Positions 7,092 through 14,268 of a stretch of DNA of 26,883 bases are shown here, piece by piece. The translations under genes and the position numbers were made by a program. Position 1 is the stretch's first letter. Each line of letters starts with the position of its first letter. The DNA comes from DTGL01 sp038895395. Its GTDB lineage: Archaea; Iainarchaeota; Iainarchaeia; Iainarchaeales; DTGL01. The DNA lies in the NCBI GenBank assembly GCA_038895395.1, contig JAWANJ010000009.1:1-26883 (forward strand). The letters are read 5' to 3'. The notes beneath the pieces are model-generated. The model saw only the letters and a list, made by a program, of their open reading frames with translations. It ran no database searches and was not told the origin of the DNA.

Positions 7092-7669
7092 ATTTTAGGG
7101 GTGCAATTTATTCTACAACAGTTGCAATGATAGTCATGGCAACTTTGGCTTTAGTTATGTATTCAAATATTGCTATGCTAAATCAGGCCAAGTATGTAAG
7201 CTATGTAAGCAATATTTCAGATCTTAAGCTACATTGGATGAATATCAGATTTGTATTGGACCAAGCAACGGGCGAAGCTTTGGCTGACTATATAAAAGAT
7301 GCGAATAGGCTTGGTCAAGGTTGTGATGCAAGAAAAATATCCGATTCTAACGCACAAGCATGGGTACAGGAATATATCAACAGAACCTTAAACAAGGTTG
7401 CAGACAATATTGAGGGTGAAATAAACTGTACTGTTGGACCGATTACGTACACTCCATCCGCAGGAAACACCCCAAGCTCAGCATCAATTGCCATATCATT
7501 TATATTAACTTGCAATCAGGAACTAAAAGCTGGCAACACAACAGAATTTTATGCAAGTTATTCTGCAAATGTAAATTTCAATAAAAGGATTGAAACTTCT
7601 GGAGCAAATTGCATAGTTGTAGCATATGACGCTCAGTCAAACACGGTGGATGCTAATACTTGGTACTGA
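7088..7669 (+). CDS. Pilin-like protein (fourth of four)
   Basis: A 193-residue protein with a very short leader 'MNFRG', then a hydrophobic helix 'AIYSTTVAMIVMATLALVMY' without the acidic +5 residue, so it may be a minor or initiating subunit, or simply membrane-anchored. The ectodomain is rich in N/S/T with several N-x-T/S sites ('NRT', 'NCT', 'NTT') that could be N-glycosylated, and four cysteines. GGTGA at 7076-7080 lies 7 nt before ATG 7088. The 3' end overlaps the convergent asparagine-synthetase-like gene by 17 nt. It closes the pilin-like operon. Confidence 0.68.
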   Translation: MNFRGAIYSTTVAMIVMATLALVMYSNIAMLNQAKYVSYVSNISDLKLHWMNIRFVLDQATGEALADYIKDANRLGQGCDARKISDSNAQAWVQEYINRTLNKVADNIEGEINCTVGPITYTPSAGNTPSSASIAISFILTCNQELKAGNTTEFYASYSANVNFNKRIETSGANCIVVAYDAQSNTVDANTWY

Positions 7670-8486
7670 TTTTTGCTTTTGAAAAAAGTTTTGCAATTCC
7701 GCTCCCATACTGGATTGCATTTTTACGTTCTAAGCAAAGTTCTTCTGGCAAACCTAGCAATTTAGCCAATCTACGAAGCACGCGCTTTCTCATAAGGTCA
7801 TTTTTGAAAATGTTTTCATTTGGTTTAAAAGCTAGTGCTTCAAGCATGAAGTTCTTTTCTAAATAGGGAAACCTTAGATCTAAAAGGAAGTGATTTGCTA
7901 TTGCTAAGTCTCTATTTAGGTTATTTTTGTAAAGGTTTGTCAATTTGTAGAATCTCAATTCATCCAAATAATTTATTTCTTTTTTTTCAAGCAAACGCCT
8001 AAACTCATCATATCCAAAGAAAAGCTCGTCAGCACCTTGACCTGAAAAAACAGTTGTTATATCATCACTTTTTATTTGTCTCATGCAGAAATATAAAGGT
8101 TTTGCTATTTGAAGTTGAAGTTTGTCGTTAGATTTTATTATTTCCGATATTCTACCAATTGAACCCAAAACTGTTTGTTCTTTCATAACTATGTTTTTTA
8201 GTTCAAGATTAAGCAAAGCACTCGCTTTAGATGCCTTTTCAAAAACTTTTGCACCTTCTAGGCCTACGCAGTAAAGCTTCACATCTTTGATTTTTTTTGA
8301 AATCGCATACGCGATCAGTGACGAATCCAAGCCGCCTGAAAAAAGCACTGCACATCTTTTCACTCCTTTAGTATTTGCGCTTATGCTTGCTAAAAAGGTT
8401 TTCTTTAATCTAAATAGCGATGCTTTTTTTGGGACATTTTCTTTCAAATTAAAGATTTCGTTCTCTGAGATAAGTATGCCTAACAT
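7653..8486 (-). CDS. Asparagine synthetase-like protein lacking the glutaminase domain
   Basis: A 277-residue protein matching only the C-terminal synthetase half of AsnB. The PP-loop 'FSGGLDSS' (residues 49-56) binds ATP, and 'VFSGQGADELFFGY' (147-159) is the second AsnB signature. 'LDLRFPYLEK' and 'RKNAIQYGSG' match later conserved parts. The N-terminal class II glutamine amidotransferase with its Cys1 is absent: the first 40 residues are too short and do not resemble it. The enzyme would therefore need ammonia or another amine donor, and the true product may not be asparagine. ATG 8486 is supported by a TATA box 28 nt upstream. It overlaps the last pilin-like gene tail to tail. Confidence 0.85.
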   Translation of the reverse strand: MLGILISENEIFNLKENVPKKASLFRLKKTFLASISANTKGVKRCAVLFSGGLDSSLIAYAISKKIKDVKLYCVGLEGAKVFEKASKASALLNLELKNIVMKEQTVLGSIGRISEIIKSNDKLQLQIAKPLYFCMRQIKSDDITTVFSGQGADELFFGYDEFRRLLEKKEINYLDELRFYKLTNLYKNNLNRDLAIANHFLLDLRFPYLEKNFMLEALAFKPNENIFKNDLMRKRVLRRLAKLLGLPEELCLERKNAIQYGSGIAKLFSKAKISTKY

Positions 8487-8510
8487 ACAAATACTTAAAG
8501 GTAAAAAAGA

Positions 8511-8518
8511 ATATATAA
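8511..8518 (-). promoter_or_regulatory. TATA box of the asparagine synthetase-like gene
   Basis: TTATATAT on the minus strand, centred 28.5 nt before ATG 8486. No Shine-Dalgarno motif is present, so a leaderless transcript is likely. Confidence 0.55.
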
Positions 8519-8564
8519 GAAGATTTCCTTGGTATTTTGGTTATTTGCGAACAAAAAGAAAATC

Positions 8565-8572
8565 TTTTAAAC
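8565..8572 (+). promoter_or_regulatory. TATA box of the DUF4139-type gene
   Basis: TTTTAAAC, centred about 33 nt before ATG 8602, predicts a start near 8595 and a leader of about 7 nt. It stands divergent to the promoter at 8511-8518. Confidence 0.5.
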
Positions 8573-8601
8573 AACATTTGTGTTTATATTGAAAAGTTAG
8601 T

Positions 8602-10191
8602 ATGCGAGGTTTTTTTGTGACTGAGAAAAATAAAGTTTTGATTTTGGCTTTTTTAGTTTTTATTTTCGCATCTCTGCTTTTGATTTTGTCTTTGCTTTTG
8701 CGAGCTCCTGAAAAATCCGAAAGCTTCATGGACTATGGAAAAGAAAGTTCTTTTGGAGCTGAAACTTCGAATAAGGCTGATAAGACAAACATTAAAAGCT
8801 ACGCATCTGTGGTAAGTTCAGAGAAGCCACAAAACATCATGATAAAGTTTGCTGAAAGCACTTCAGAATATAAAGAAGGTACTGAGCTTACTGTGTACAA
8901 CATTGACATGGCACTTGTTAAAGAGTTAAGAAGGCTTGATCTGAAAAGTGGCTTAAACTTGGTAAAATATGAGGACGTTGCAAGCAAAATAAAGCCTGAT
9001 AGTGTGCTTTTTGTAGATTTAACAGATCCTAAAGCTATTGTGATTGAACAGAACTATGAGTACGATACTGAAAATTTAGATAAAATACTTGAGAATTATC
9101 TTGGCAAGATCATAACTGTTTACTCAAAAGACGGAAACTCTTTTACAGGCAAGTTGCTTAGCTACAAAGGAAATATTTTACTAGAAGTAGATAACAGAGT
9201 AATAGCTATCTCTGACGCTGTTAGATATGAATTTCTAAGTGGGTTAGAAAACTTAGTGATGAAACCAACGCTTGTTTGGAAACTTTATACTGAAAAAGAA
9301 GGACAGCATAATACTCAAACAAGCTACATAACAACAGGAATATCTTGGTTTGGCAGTTATATTGCAAAGATAAGCGCAGATGAAAAGTATATGGATCTAA
9401 CAGGTTGGGTTACAATAAACAATAATTCGGGTACTAGTTATCCCAATACTAGTTTAAAGCTCGTAGCTGGGGAAGTAAACGTTTCAAGCGACTATAAGTA
9501 TTACGTTTATAAGGAGGCCTATTCTGACATTTCTGCAACACCCGTACCTGCGGGCAGTCAGTTCACGGAACAATCACTATTTGAATATCACGTTTATAAT
9601 CTTGAAAGAAAAACAGATATTAAGGACAAAGAAACGAAGCAGATAAACTTCTTAGAAGCCAACTCAATCCCATTGAAGAAGAAATACGTTTTTGAAGATT
9701 CTACAAGCTATTATTACAGTTATGGGGAAAAAGAAAACAAAGGCAAGGTTAAGGTAATAGTTTCTTTTGATAACTCTCAGTCCAGTAATTTGGGCACACC
9801 ATTGCCTAAGGGAAATGTGAGGGTCTACAAAGAGGACTCTCAAAACAAACTCCAGTTTATTGGTGAAGATTCGATATATCACACGCCAAAAGATGGAAAC
9901 GTCAGCTTGTTTTTGGGTTATGCATTTGATATAACTGCAGAAAAAAAGATTGTTGAGTCATTGAGGCTTGGAGAAAATTGTACTAAGAATAGCTATGAGA
10001 TTAATTTCAGAAATCACAAGTTGGAAGACATAACGATCATAGCTACTCAAAAGAGCAGTTATAAAAACAATGAGTTGGTAAACTCCAGCCACAAAAGTAG
10101 AAAAGTTGATGCATACACGTTTGAGTTTGATGTTCCAGTTAAAGCAGGTAGTGAAACTAAGTTGACTTATACGATAACGAGCTGCTGGTAA
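8602..10191 (+). CDS. Membrane-anchored DUF4139-type (COG5316-like) protein
   Basis: A 529-residue protein with one N-terminal transmembrane helix (about residues 9-33, 'NKVLILAFLVFIFASLLLIL'), probably a signal anchor with the rest outside the cell. Residues about 90-220 ('LTVYNIDMALVKELRRLDLK', 'VKYEDVASKIKPDSV', 'GKIITVYSKDGNSFTGKLLS') and the segment 'YMDLTGWVTINNNSGTSYPN' / 'TSLKLVAGEVNV' are typical of DUF4139 proteins, in which beta-rich repeats predominate. The C-terminus ends in beta strands ('FDVPVKAGSETKLTYTI'). The family has no established biochemical function. The gene stands alone, divergent from the AsnB-like gene, and its stop abuts a 16-bp perfect palindrome shared with the end of the RLI gene. 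Confidence 0.72.
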   Translation: MRGFFVTEKNKVLILAFLVFIFASLLLILSLLLRAPEKSESFMDYGKESSFGAETSNKADKTNIKSYASVVSSEKPQNIMIKFAESTSEYKEGTELTVYNIDMALVKELRRLDLKSGLNLVKYEDVASKIKPDSVLFVDLTDPKAIVIEQNYEYDTENLDKILENYLGKIITVYSKDGNSFTGKLLSYKGNILLEVDNRVIAISDAVRYEFLSGLENLVMKPTLVWKLYTEKEGQHNTQTSYITTGISWFGSYIAKISADEKYMDLTGWVTINNNSGTSYPNTSLKLVAGEVNVSSDYKYYVYKEAYSDISATPVPAGSQFTEQSLFEYHVYNLERKTDIKDKETKQINFLEANSIPLKKKYVFEDSTSYYYSYGEKENKGKVKVIVSFDNSQSSNLGTPLPKGNVRVYKEDSQNKLQFIGEDSIYHTPKDGNVSLFLGYAFDITAEKKIVESLRLGENCTKNSYEINFRNHKLEDITIIATQKSSYKNNELVNSSHKSRKVDAYTFEFDVPVKAGSETKLTYTITSCW

Positions 10192-10207
10192 AATTCATAT
10201 ATGAATT
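10192..10207. repeat. 16-bp perfect palindrome between convergent genes
   Basis: AATTCATATATGAATT equals its own reverse complement. It fills the gap between the stop of the DUF4139-type gene and the stop of the RLI gene. It could be a two-way termination or protein-binding element. There is no adjacent T-tract. Confidence 0.6.
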
Positions 10208-11972
10208 ACAAGTAATAATACTTTCCCCACTCTTTTTGCTCTTTGTCCTTTACAGAGCCCGGTTTATTTGCCCTTGGTCTGTATGTCTGCGGATCACGTC
10301 TAAAGGTAATTTCGAAATTCTTCAAAAATCTGTTCATTGCTGTTTCTTTTGATTCTGGCTCGAACGCTTTACCATACCTTCCAGGCTCACCCTCAAAAAC
10401 AATGAATCTGTCGCACAAATAGTCTTGGAAAAGGAGATCATGGTCAACAACTAAGCAAGCTTTGTTTTTTTTCTCGACAACAGAGCGAATAAGTGTAGCT
10501 ACATTAAGCCTTTCTTCAATATCAAGAAACGCAGAAGGTTCGTCAAACAAGTAGAGATCGGCTTTTTTGCAGATCGTTGTTGTTATTAAAACCTTTTGCA
10601 ACTCACCACCACTCAAGTGTGTCATATCATATTCGTATAGATCCTTTATATGAAGCCTTTTTTCAACCTCAGAGTTTAAAGTTTCCAGATCTAACTCGTT
10701 TCGCATCAAATATTCGAAGACACTTTCTTTCTTTTCTGCTTTTATATACTGTGGTTTGTAAGATAGCTTAAGACCAGAGGAAAAATAACCTTTGCTGTGT
10801 TCCAAGTTGCCTGCAATTATATTTACAAATGTTGTTTTTCCAATAGCATTAGGCCCAAGTATACCAACAACTTCACCTTCCATTAGCGAACCGGGATTTG
10901 CTTCTAGTTTGAATCCAGGATACTGTTTTGTAAAAGCGGGGTAATCGAAATATTTTTTATCTTTCTTTATGCTTTGGCCTACTTTTGAAAAATTGAGCTC
11001 TTTGTCTCTAAATACTATGTTTTCAGACTTTAAGTGTCCCTCTATATACTGATTTATACCATTTAAAACACTCATTCTTGTGCTTACAACACCATAAGCA
11101 CCTTTGACACCGAATAACACATGTACAAAGTCACTTAAGTAATCCAAAACTGCTAAGTCGTGCTCGACAACAAGAACATACTTTCCTTTTTCGGCAAGAA
11201 GCCTTATTGCTTTAGCAACAATAAGTCTTTCTCGAACATCAAGGTATGAGGCTGGCTCATCAAAGAAATAGAAATCGGCCTCTTTTAGCATTGCAGCAGC
11301 AATGGAAACTTTCTGAAGTTCACCACCGCTTAGGTTGGAGATTTTACTATGAAGTATCTTATTGAGATCCAAAAGCTCAGAGATCTCTGGTAAATTGTTA
11401 CTGTTGTCAAAATTTTTTAGAAGTTCTTCGACAGTACCACTAAAAGCTTCTTGCACCTTATTTATTTCTTGAGGCTTGAAAGATACCTTTATTTCAGAGC
11501 TAACAAGCTTTTCTAAGTAGCTTTGTAGCTCTTTCCCTTTAAATAGTTCGATTAGTGACTGGTAGCTTGGCTTTCCATCACAGTCTGGCCTTGGAATTAA
11601 CTTGCCAGCTAAAATTTTAAGTGCAGTTGACTTTCCAATTGCGTTGCTCCCTATAAGGCCAACAACTGCACCTTTCACAGGAATTGGTAAGTTATAAAGT
11701 CTAAACTTGTTTTTACCATAGCAATGCACAGGGTTGTCAATCTTTGCTGTTAAGTTCACTATGGTTATTGCCTTAAAAGGGCATTTGTGTATGCAGATGC
11801 CACAACCAGTACATAGGACTTCTGAAACCTCTGGTTTTTGCCCTGCAAGTATTATGCATTGTTTGCCTGAACGATTAACTGGACAAATTCTCACGCACAA
11901 AGAGCCGCATTTATCTGAAAAACATTTTTTTTCGTCAATTACGGCAATCCTGACGCGCCCTTCTCTAGCCAT
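10206..11972 (-). CDS. Ribosome recycling ATPase ABCE1/RLI
   Basis: Splits ribosomes after termination or rescue by ATP-driven closure, acting together with aRF1 or Pelota in the cytoplasm. The 588-residue protein has the full family layout. An N-terminal iron-sulfur region has cysteines at 17, 22, 26, 30, 39 and 54, 57, 60, 64 ('LCTGCGICIHKCP'). NBD1 has Walker A 'GSNAIGKST' (108-116), 'LSGGE' (214-218) and 'FFDEP' (236-240). NBD2 has 'GPNAIGKTT' (373-381), 'LSGGE' (453-457) and 'LFDEP' (475-479). Both P-loops have alanine where NGIGK is common, a harmless variation. Its promoter lies back to back with that of its partner Pelota. Confidence 0.97.
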   Translation of the reverse strand: MAREGRVRIAVIDEKKCFSDKCGSLCVRICPVNRSGKQCIILAGQKPEVSEVLCTGCGICIHKCPFKAITIVNLTAKIDNPVHCYGKNKFRLYNLPIPVKGAVVGLIGSNAIGKSTALKILAGKLIPRPDCDGKPSYQSLIELFKGKELQSYLEKLVSSEIKVSFKPQEINKVQEAFSGTVEELLKNFDNSNNLPEISELLDLNKILHSKISNLSGGELQKVSIAAAMLKEADFYFFDEPASYLDVRERLIVAKAIRLLAEKGKYVLVVEHDLAVLDYLSDFVHVLFGVKGAYGVVSTRMSVLNGINQYIEGHLKSENIVFRDKELNFSKVGQSIKKDKKYFDYPAFTKQYPGFKLEANPGSLMEGEVVGILGPNAIGKTTFVNIIAGNLEHSKGYFSSGLKLSYKPQYIKAEKKESVFEYLMRNELDLETLNSEVEKRLHIKDLYEYDMTHLSGGELQKVLITTTICKKADLYLFDEPSAFLDIEERLNVATLIRSVVEKKNKACLVVDHDLLFQDYLCDRFIVFEGEPGRYGKAFEPESKETAMNRFLKNFEITFRRDPQTYRPRANKPGSVKDKEQKEWGKYYYL

Positions 11973-11994
11973 AAATGAAATGTGAGTTAAATGG

Positions 11995-12002
11995 TTAAAA
12001 AA
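11995..12002 (-). promoter_or_regulatory. TATA box of the RLI/ABCE1 gene
   Basis: TTTTTTAA on the minus strand, centred 26.5 nt before ATG 11972, consistent with a leaderless mRNA. It lies within the 90-bp divergent region shared with pelota. Confidence 0.5.
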
Positions 12003-12033
12003 TGTAATGAGAACTCCAGCATTTTTGATAATC

Positions 12034-12041
12034 TTTTAAAG
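12034..12041 (+). promoter_or_regulatory. TATA box of pelota, fixing its start
   Basis: TTTTAAAG, centred 25.5 nt before ATG 12063. Transcription from here would begin at the start codon, which rules out the longer reading frame beginning at 11991, upstream of the promoter. Confidence 0.65.
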
Positions 12042-12062
12042 ATGTGCCATCATAGCTCTATT

Positions 12063-13106
12063 ATGAGAATATTAAACATTGACGAAAAACAGGGCATTAT
12101 AAGCTTTATACCAGAAAGTGAGGATGATTTGTGGCATTTAAGCAAGGTTATTGAAAAAGGAGACTTACTCATAGGTGAAACCTCAAGGAAAGAAAAATCT
12201 AAAGAAGGCACATCTGCTGTGAGAAAAATATTCACTGCAGAAATTGAAGTTGAGGATTTTTGTTTCGATAGTTTTGGAAAGTCACTTCGTGTCAACGGAA
12301 GAATTTTTGGTGGTAACCTTGAAAATATTCCGCTTGACTCGATGCAAGTAATAGAAATAGTTTTGAACCAAAAGTACAAGCTAGTTAAAAAAAAGCTTAG
12401 GAGGTATCATCTGGAGCGTCTTATAAAAGCCTCGAAAGTAAAAAGAGAGCCGATAACGATTGTTGTAATTGATGATGAAAATGCTACCATTGCTATTACC
12501 AGAGACTTTAAGTGTGAGATTAAAGCTGAAATACGATCCGGAAAGTCAGGAAAACGTTTTGAATCGGAAGAAAATACGAGAGAGTATTTGGGGGAAGTTG
12601 CTAAGAAGTTAATTGATATGAATCCAAAAACAATTGTGATAGCAGGCCCGGGGTTTGTTAAAGATGAGCTTTTTAAATTTCTTGAAGAAAAAAAGTATTC
12701 TGGCAAAATCTATGTACAAGGTACTAGCACAACTGGGATTACAGGAGTTAATGAGGTGTTAAAGAGCAAGGCGTTTGAAAATATATCAAGAGACTCGCAA
12801 ATTGCCGAAGAATTTAGACTTATAGAAGAGCTTTTAGAAAAAATAGCACGAGGCAAATTGGCAACATACGGCTTTGACCAGGTTAAAAGTGCTTGCGAAG
12901 CTGGAGCTGTTGAAAAGCTCTTTGTATTAGATAAACTTCTTGAAGAGAAAAAGGAAGATACGTATCAAATTATGGAACTTGCGGAAGGTTGTGGTGCAAA
13001 GGTTCATGTATTCAATTATGAAAATGAGCCAGGACAAAAGCTTAAAAGCCTTGGTGGCTTAGCCGCGATTTTAAGGTATGATTTTTTTGGTTCATTTGAC
13101 AACTAA
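12063..13106 (+). CDS. pelA: mRNA surveillance protein Pelota (Dom34)
   Basis: Pelota mimics an eRF1/aRF1-tRNA complex, enters stalled ribosomes with aEF1A and hands them to ABCE1 for splitting. The protein from ATG 12063 has 347 residues. It begins 'MRILNIDEKQGIISFIPESE' with 'DDLWHLSKVIEKGD', the standard N-terminal Sm-like domain. The central domain carries 'KTIVIAGPGF' and 'IYVQGTSTTGITGVNEVL'. The C-terminal L30e-like part has 'GKLATYGFDQVKSACEAGAV', 'EKLFVLDKLL' and ends near 'LKSLGGLAAILRY'. An open frame extends 24 codons further upstream to 11991, but that region contains the TATA box and has no pelota similarity. Its 3' end overlaps the convergent endonuclease gene by 15 nt. Confidence 0.96.
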   Translation: MRILNIDEKQGIISFIPESEDDLWHLSKVIEKGDLLIGETSRKEKSKEGTSAVRKIFTAEIEVEDFCFDSFGKSLRVNGRIFGGNLENIPLDSMQVIEIVLNQKYKLVKKKLRRYHLERLIKASKVKREPITIVVIDDENATIAITRDFKCEIKAEIRSGKSGKRFESEENTREYLGEVAKKLIDMNPKTIVIAGPGFVKDELFKFLEEKKYSGKIYVQGTSTTGITGVNEVLKSKAFENISRDSQIAEEFRLIEELLEKIARGKLATYGFDQVKSACEAGAVEKLFVLDKLLEEKKEDTYQIMELAEGCGAKVHVFNYENEPGQKLKSLGGLAAILRYDFFGSFDN

Positions 13107-13451
13107 TTCACACCATTCAACCTTTTTTTCTTGGATTAGTTTTTTTATCTTTTTTTCTTTTTCGGTGAGTTTTGAACCTGCAAACTTAAATTCACAGAAA
13201 AATACGTTGTCATCCTCAAATGCAATGCCATCAATTGGTGAACCTATAAATCTAAAATTCTCTGGATTAAAAGGAAAATCTTTGCTCAGAGGCAACCATT
13301 GTTCTACAATATGACCATAACGCGTGCTTTGAGACTGTTTTTCAGAGTAGAGTTCTGCTAAGCGTCCTTCAAGGTAAGATGCTCTTTTGTATAAAAAAAA
13401 GGCAAATATTAAAACAGCTATCAGCAAGAAAAAAAGGGCTAATTCTATCAT
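13092..13451 (-). CDS. Membrane-tethered endonuclease related to Holliday junction resolvases (COG4741-type)
   Basis: A 119-residue protein. Residues 2-20 form a transmembrane helix, then a short coiled segment, then a PD-(D/E)xK-like nuclease core: E50 in 'GHIVEQW', D74 in 'GSPIDGIAF' and E87-x-K89 in 'FFCEFKFAG'. 'FPFNPENFRFIGSPIDGIAF' and 'LTEKEKKIKKLI-KKVEW' match what I know of the archaeal family described as secreted endonucleases distantly related to archaeal Holliday junction resolvase. Topology (inside or outside) is not clear, so whether it acts on genomic or foreign DNA is open. A TATA box 25.5 nt upstream supports ATG 13451. Confidence 0.78.
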   Translation of the reverse strand: MIELALFFLLIAVLIFAFFLYKRASYLEGRLAELYSEKQSQSTRYGHIVEQWLPLSKDFPFNPENFRFIGSPIDGIAFEDDNVFFCEFKFAGSKLTEKEKKIKKLIQEKKVEWCELVVK

Positions 13452-13472
13452 ACTATATTTTATATTTTAACA

Positions 13473-13480
13473 GTTTAAAA
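13473..13480 (-). promoter_or_regulatory. TATA box of the membrane endonuclease gene
   Basis: TTTTAAAC on the minus strand, centred 25.5 nt before ATG 13451. A leaderless mRNA is predicted. Confidence 0.55.
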
Positions 13481-13484
13481 ACAA

Positions 13485-13832
13485 TCAGTATTCTTTTATG
13501 CCCTCGCGTGTTAAGATAACAATAGCAAAGTCCCTTCCAGATTCACGCAAGGCTGAAAGTAAGGCAGAATGTTCTCTACCAGTACCTGAAATAAGACATA
13601 TGCTTATGTTGCCATCAGGCAAGCCCTCTTTTATTTGTTCTTTAAGCGTGTTAAAACCACTTCTTGGGTTTACAATGATCCAATTACATTGCTTTGTTGG
13701 TTTAAAGTTATTTTTTGCAAAATCGGTACCTATTAGTACTATTTTTTCCCATTCATTTTCTTGTATTATACGCGCAACATGGCCCCAAGTACCTTTGCCC
13801 AAACCAAGTGTTGCTACAAGTGATTTGCCCAT
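13485..13832 (-). CDS. Small CARF-like Rossmann protein
   Basis: A 115-residue protein that I recognise only by shape. The N-terminus 'SLVATLGLGKGTWGHVARII' is a beta strand and glycine-rich loop, followed by the strand 'EKIVLIGTDFA', a third strand 'NWIIVN', then 'ISICLISGTGREHSALLSAL' and the final strand 'FAIVILTREG'. This order, with an SGTG-REH motif where CARF proteins have their (T/N)GGtK-like motif, resembles the minimal CARF ligand-binding Rossmann fold. No nuclease or DNA-binding domain is fused, and no CRISPR or cas gene is nearby. A winged-helix protein gene lies directly upstream on the same strand. It has its own leaderless promoter. The CARF assignment is inference. Confidence 0.55.
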   Translation of the reverse strand: MGKSLVATLGLGKGTWGHVARIIQENEWEKIVLIGTDFAKNNFKPTKQCNWIIVNPRSGFNTLKEQIKEGLPDGNISICLISGTGREHSALLSALRESGRDFAIVILTREGIKEY

Positions 13833-13854
13833 AGTAATGCTTCACATGAAAAGC

Positions 13855-13862
13855 CTTTAAAA
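13855..13862 (-). promoter_or_regulatory. TATA box of the CARF-like gene
   Basis: TTTTAAAG inside the palindromic-looking CTTTTAAAGG, centred 26.5 nt before ATG 13832. It overlaps the gap after the winged-helix gene, so the CARF-like gene can be expressed on its own. Confidence 0.6.
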
Positions 13863-13873
13863 GATGTCGTTAA

Positions 13874-14239
13874 TTAGACTTTTATCTCTTTTAAACCACC
13901 GCGAAGAACTGCCAACCTTGCTTTATCATAAAGCTCTAAAAATGTTTTTCCCATTTCTGTCAAATAATAAAAGTCCTTTGTTGTTGCCTTGAAAGTGCCA
14001 ACAACATTTATTTTTATTAGTAGATTCAAGATTTCTTCCATATCTTCTCTTTCGATATAAGGAAAAGCAGAGCTTAGCATTGTTAAGTCCTTTGCGTTCT
14101 TAAGACTTCTTATTATTTGTATAAAAAGGGTTGAGTGAAGTATTGGAAAAAGAACAGGGTATTTCTCAATAAAATGCATTAGTTCCTTGTAAGCATCTTC
14201 AAGCTTATCATAGTTTTGTTTGTTTTCAGCATCGGTCAT
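13874..14239 (-). CDS. Winged-helix (HTH) domain protein, probable regulator
   Basis: A 121-residue protein. It opens with charged helices ('NKQNYDKLEDAYKELMHFIE'). A helical pair and a wing then look like an archaeal winged-helix DNA-binding domain: 'MEEILNLLIKINVVGTF' as the recognition region, then 'TKDFYYLTEMGKTFLELY', where the 'YYLTEMGK' wing-and-turn pattern is characteristic. No ligand domain is present in the same chain. It lies 41 nt upstream of the CARF-like gene and just after elp3 on the same strand. A TATA-like box overlaps the elp3 stop. Target genes unknown. Confidence 0.65.
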   Translation of the reverse strand: MTDAENKQNYDKLEDAYKELMHFIEKYPVLFPILHSTLFIQIIRSLKNAKDLTMLSSAFPYIEREDMEEILNLLIKINVVGTFKATTKDFYYLTEMGKTFLELYDKARLAVLRGGLKEIKV

Positions 14240-14260
14240 AGCATAGTTCCCATTTTTATA

Positions 14261-14268
14261 TTATTAAA
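14261..14268 (-). promoter_or_regulatory. Possible TATA box of the winged-helix gene
   Basis: TTTAATAA on the minus strand, centred 25.5 nt before ATG 14239 and overlapping the 3' end of elp3. It is weaker than the other boxes, and read-through from elp3 is an alternative. Confidence 0.4.

Noticed and set aside
11991..12062. Longer Pelota N-terminus from an upstream ATG
   Set aside because: The extra 24 codons contain the TATA box and show no pelota similarity. The family begins at the methionine encoded at 12063.
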